DNA of 64,000 nucleotides from Arthrobacter_N sp051262515 (lineage in GTDB: Bacteria; Actinomycetota; Actinomycetes; Actinomycetales; Micrococcaceae), in the NCBI RefSeq assembly GCF_051262515.1, contig NZ_JBIMER010000005.1, positions 131,714 through 195,713 of the forward strand, given 5' to 3'. The position numbers and the translations under genes are program-made. Shown in pieces: positions 61,899 to 64,000 of the stretch. Positions within the stretch are counted from its first letter, which is position 1; the number at the start of each line of letters is the position of its first letter. The notes beneath the pieces were generated by a model. The model was not told where the DNA came from, made no database searches, and was given only the letters and a program-made list of their open reading frames with translations.

Positions 61899-62495
61899 CT
61901 ACTGGATCCGTTCGTTCACCGTAGCACCGGGCCACGCTGGCCGAAAGGGGGGACCATCCACCCTCGCGGGCAAGCGTAAACGCAAGTCAGCGGGGGTTTT
62001 GATCCAGTATCGGCGCTTGGCGGCACCGGGCATGATGTCAATCGTGTCCTCGAGGAGGCCGCCGGCGGCCTCGATGGTCCGGATGGACGCGGCGTTGTCG
62101 TCGTCGCAGGTGACCAGGACCTCGGACAGGCCCAAACCGGCCGCCACGTCCAACGCCGAGCGCAGGAGCCCTCCGGCGTGGCCGCGCCGGCGCGCACCCG
62201 GCCGGACGGCGTATCCGACGTGCCCGCCGATGACCGCCAGATGGCCCGTGAGCTCGTGGCGGACGGACACGCGGCCCACCAGCGCGCCGTCGGCGACGGC
62301 CACCCGGAAGGTGTGCGGTACCTGTCTCGGGCCCAGGCGTTCGCCCCGCTCCTGGGCCGCAAGCAGGGTCAGATACGCGTCCCAGTCGTCGCCGTCGTCG
62401 TACCCGAGCAGGAAATCGAAGCCCTCGGCGGCGAGTTCCCCGTGGGCCGCAAGCGCCTGCTCCCGGTCCTCCGGGAGCAGTGGCCGGATCAGCAT
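61899..62495 (-). CDS. GNAT family N-acetyltransferase
   Basis: The 198-residue enzyme starts MLIRPLLPEDREQALAAHGE and has the acetyl-CoA site VGYAVRPGARRRGHAGGLL (Q/R-x-x-G-x-G/A type), with LGLSEVLVTCDDDNAASIRT and IEAAGGLLEDTI after it. The substrate is unknown. Its ATG lies inside the last codons of the sdaA gene (7-bp overlap), so the two are translationally coupled. Confidence 0.82.
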   Translation of the reverse strand: MLIRPLLPEDREQALAAHGELAAEGFDFLLGYDDGDDWDAYLTLLAAQERGERLGPRQVPHTFRVAVADGALVGRVSVRHELTGHLAVIGGHVGYAVRPGARRRGHAGGLLRSALDVAAGLGLSEVLVTCDDDNAASIRTIEAAGGLLEDTIDIMPGAAKRRYWIKTPADLRLRLPARVDGPPFRPAWPGATVNERIQ

Positions 62496-63898
62496 TCGAC
62501 GACGTTGACCGCCAACCCGCCGAGGGCCGTCTCCTTGTACTTCGAGCTCATGTCCTTGCCGGTCTCGCGCATGGTGATGATGACCTCGTCGAGGGACACG
62601 CGGTGCTCGCCGTCGCCCATGAGCGCCATCTTGGCCGCGTTGATGGCCTTCGAGGCGGCGATCGCGTTGCGCTCGATGCACGGGATCTGCACCAGCCCGC
62701 CGATCGGATCGCACGTGAGACCCAGGTTGTGCTCCATGGCGATCTCGGCGGCGTTCTCCACCTGCGCGGGCGAACCGCCCAGGATCTCCGCGAGTCCGGC
62801 GGCGGCCATCGACGACGCGGACCCCACCTCGCCCTGGCAGCCCACCTCGGCGCCGGAGATCGAGGCCTGTTCCTTGTAGAGGACGCCGACGGCCGCGGAC
62901 GCGAGCAGGAACTTGACGATCACGTCCTCCTTGTCCGCCTGCGTGGCCCAGCCGATGCCGGGGGAATAGTGCGTTGCGTAGAACATGACGGCGGGGATGA
63001 TCCCGGCGGCGCCGTTCGTCGGCGCCGTGACCACGCGTCCGCCCGAGGCGTTCTCCTCGTTCACGGCCAGCGCGACGAGGTTGACCCACTCCTGCCAGTA
63101 CTTGGGGTCGCGGTCCTTGTCCTCCTTGGCCAGGCGCTCGTGCCAGTCCGGCGCCCGACGGCGGACCTTCAGTCCGCCGGGAAGCAGGCCCTCGCGCTCC
63201 AGCGCGGAATCCTTGGAGTCCTCCATCACGGACCAGATGTGCAGCAGGCCGGCGCGGATCTCCTCCTTGGAGCGGGTGGCCATCTCGTTGGCCAGCATGA
63301 CCTCGCTGATCGTCAGGCCGGTGTCCCGGCAGTGGCCGAGCAGTTCGACGGCGGTGCGGAAGGGGTAGGGAACCACGCTCAGGTCCTGCTCGATCTCCTC
63401 GACGACGGCGTCCTCCTCGCCCTCGCGCACGATGAAGCCGCCACCGACCGAGAAGTACGTCTCGTCCAACAGGACGCCGCCATCGGCGTCGAGGGCCTGC
63501 ATGCGCATGCCATTGGTGTGCCGGGGCAGGACGGTGAGCGGGTGCTGGACCATATCCGGCACGCCGTAGTCCAGGTCGCGGCGGGCACCGAGTTCGGCGC
63601 AGAGGCGCAGTTTGCCCGAGGCTTCCTGGTCGGCGATCCGTTCGTCCACCTGGGAGGGAAGGATCAGCTCGGGCTGGTAGCCCTCGAGGCCCAGCATGAC
63701 GGCCGTGAACGTGCCGTGGCCGCGGCCGGTGGCCGCGAGGGAGCCGTAGAGGTCGACGCGCAGGCCCTCGGTGCGTTCGGCGAGGCCCTGTTGGGCCAGG
63801 CCCTCGGCGAACCGGTAGGCGGCGCGCATCGGCCCGACGGTGTGGGAGCTCGACGGGCCGATGCCGACGGAGAAGAGATCGAAAACGCTGATGGCCAT
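62489..63898 (-). CDS. sdaA: L-serine dehydratase (single-chain, [4Fe-4S])
   Basis: The 469-residue enzyme deaminates L-serine to pyruvate and ammonia. The beta domain starts FDLFSVGIGPSSSHTVGPMR. The alpha domain has TAPTNGAAGIIPAVM, SISGAEVGCQGEVGSASSMA and LGLTCDPIGGLVQIPCIERN, whose cysteines hold the iron-sulphur cluster. Both domains are fused, as in the Escherichia and actinobacterial forms. The last residue is Cys, which in this enzyme type can sit in the active site. ATG at 63898. Confidence 0.93.
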   Translation of the reverse strand: MAISVFDLFSVGIGPSSSHTVGPMRAAYRFAEGLAQQGLAERTEGLRVDLYGSLAATGRGHGTFTAVMLGLEGYQPELILPSQVDERIADQEASGKLRLCAELGARRDLDYGVPDMVQHPLTVLPRHTNGMRMQALDADGGVLLDETYFSVGGGFIVREGEEDAVVEEIEQDLSVVPYPFRTAVELLGHCRDTGLTISEVMLANEMATRSKEEIRAGLLHIWSVMEDSKDSALEREGLLPGGLKVRRRAPDWHERLAKEDKDRDPKYWQEWVNLVALAVNEENASGGRVVTAPTNGAAGIIPAVMFYATHYSPGIGWATQADKEDVIVKFLLASAAVGVLYKEQASISGAEVGCQGEVGSASSMAAAGLAEILGGSPAQVENAAEIAMEHNLGLTCDPIGGLVQIPCIERNAIAASKAINAAKMALMGDGEHRVSLDEVIITMRETGKDMSSKYKETALGGLAVNVVEC

Positions 63899-63928
63899 GG
63901 GGTGGTTCCTCTGTGGTTGGTGAGGGGA

Positions 63929-63968
63929 AGGCGACGGGCCCGGGAAAGCCGTCCCGGGCCCGTCGCCT
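63929..63968. terminator. Strong hairpin upstream of sdaA
   Basis: A 17-bp perfect stem (AGGCGACGGGCCCGGGA / TCCCGGGCCCGTCGCCT) closes a 6-nt loop. It lies 30 bp upstream of sdaA. It is probably the terminator of a minus-strand gene whose end lies at or just beyond the window edge. Confidence 0.6.
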
Positions 63969-64000
63969 GTAACGGCCCCGACGGGCCCGCCGTTTAGGCG

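Overview
The window is very G+C-rich and gene-dense, with short intergenic gaps and many GTG or TTG starts. Together with a fused MrpAB antiporter subunit, a PspC microprotein, CopC/CopD-CtaG, a 101-residue cysteine-free S14 and an HU protein that starts M-A-x-N-R-S-E-L, this points to a high-GC actinobacterium, most likely Micrococcales / Micrococcaceae (Arthrobacter-like). The placement is inferred from protein character only; there is no rRNA gene in the window.

Layout. 1-6.6 kb: folate genes (pabB 3' end, pabC), cardiolipin synthase, and a thiamine-type ECF transporter (A-A-T fusion plus YkoE) under a TPP riboswitch. 6.6-13.4 kb: a complete six-gene Mrp cation/proton antiporter operon (mrpAB-C-D-E-F-G) with 1-4 bp overlaps throughout. 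13.5-23 kb: housekeeping and transport genes (UMF1-type MFS, dCTP deaminase, VanY-like peptidase, tryptophan dioxygenase, class I fumarase, SseB-like protein, DJ-1/Hsp31-like protein, Bcr/CflA-type MFS, PspC). 22.1-25.4 kb: SDR/GntR genes divergent from a GntP-type gluconate permease.

25.4-28.4 kb is an accessory island of visibly lower G+C. It holds a decayed partial copy of gntP, an AbiE-like two-gene module whose first gene is broken in a run of seven C, a truncated small ORF, and a RelE-like toxin gene broken by at least three frameshifts. The backbone resumes with a KhtTU-like K+/H+ antiporter, tRNA-Gly(CCC), panD, an auxin-efflux-type carrier and an amino-acid ABC transporter. A second, apparently intact toxin-antitoxin pair follows at 34.2 kb behind an 11-bp perfect inverted repeat.

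34.7-41.1 kb: a methionine block (metF-metE-metY-metB) behind an S-box-type SAM riboswitch. 41.2-52.1 kb: a HerA-like ATPase, an unknown anchored protein, an acyl-CoA ligase, a thioredoxin-NHL protein, a lipoprotein and a copper cluster (CopC, fused CopD-CtaG, small membrane protein). 52.4-64 kb: HU, ribosomal proteins S14/L33/L28, a MarR regulator, an acyl-CoA dehydrogenase, a gamma-glutamyl-GABA-hydrolase-like amidotransferase divergent from a class III aminotransferase, a CynX-type MFS, a baeRF-type protein, a GNAT and L-serine dehydratase.

Two regulatory themes recur. At least ten genes carry a TANNNT -10 box only 6-9 nt before the start codon, which predicts leaderless mRNAs and in two cases settles the start. 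Both riboswitch-controlled operons carry a hairpin that pairs with the Shine-Dalgarno sequence, which predicts control of translation. No CRISPR array, prophage, origin or intact insertion sequence was seen.
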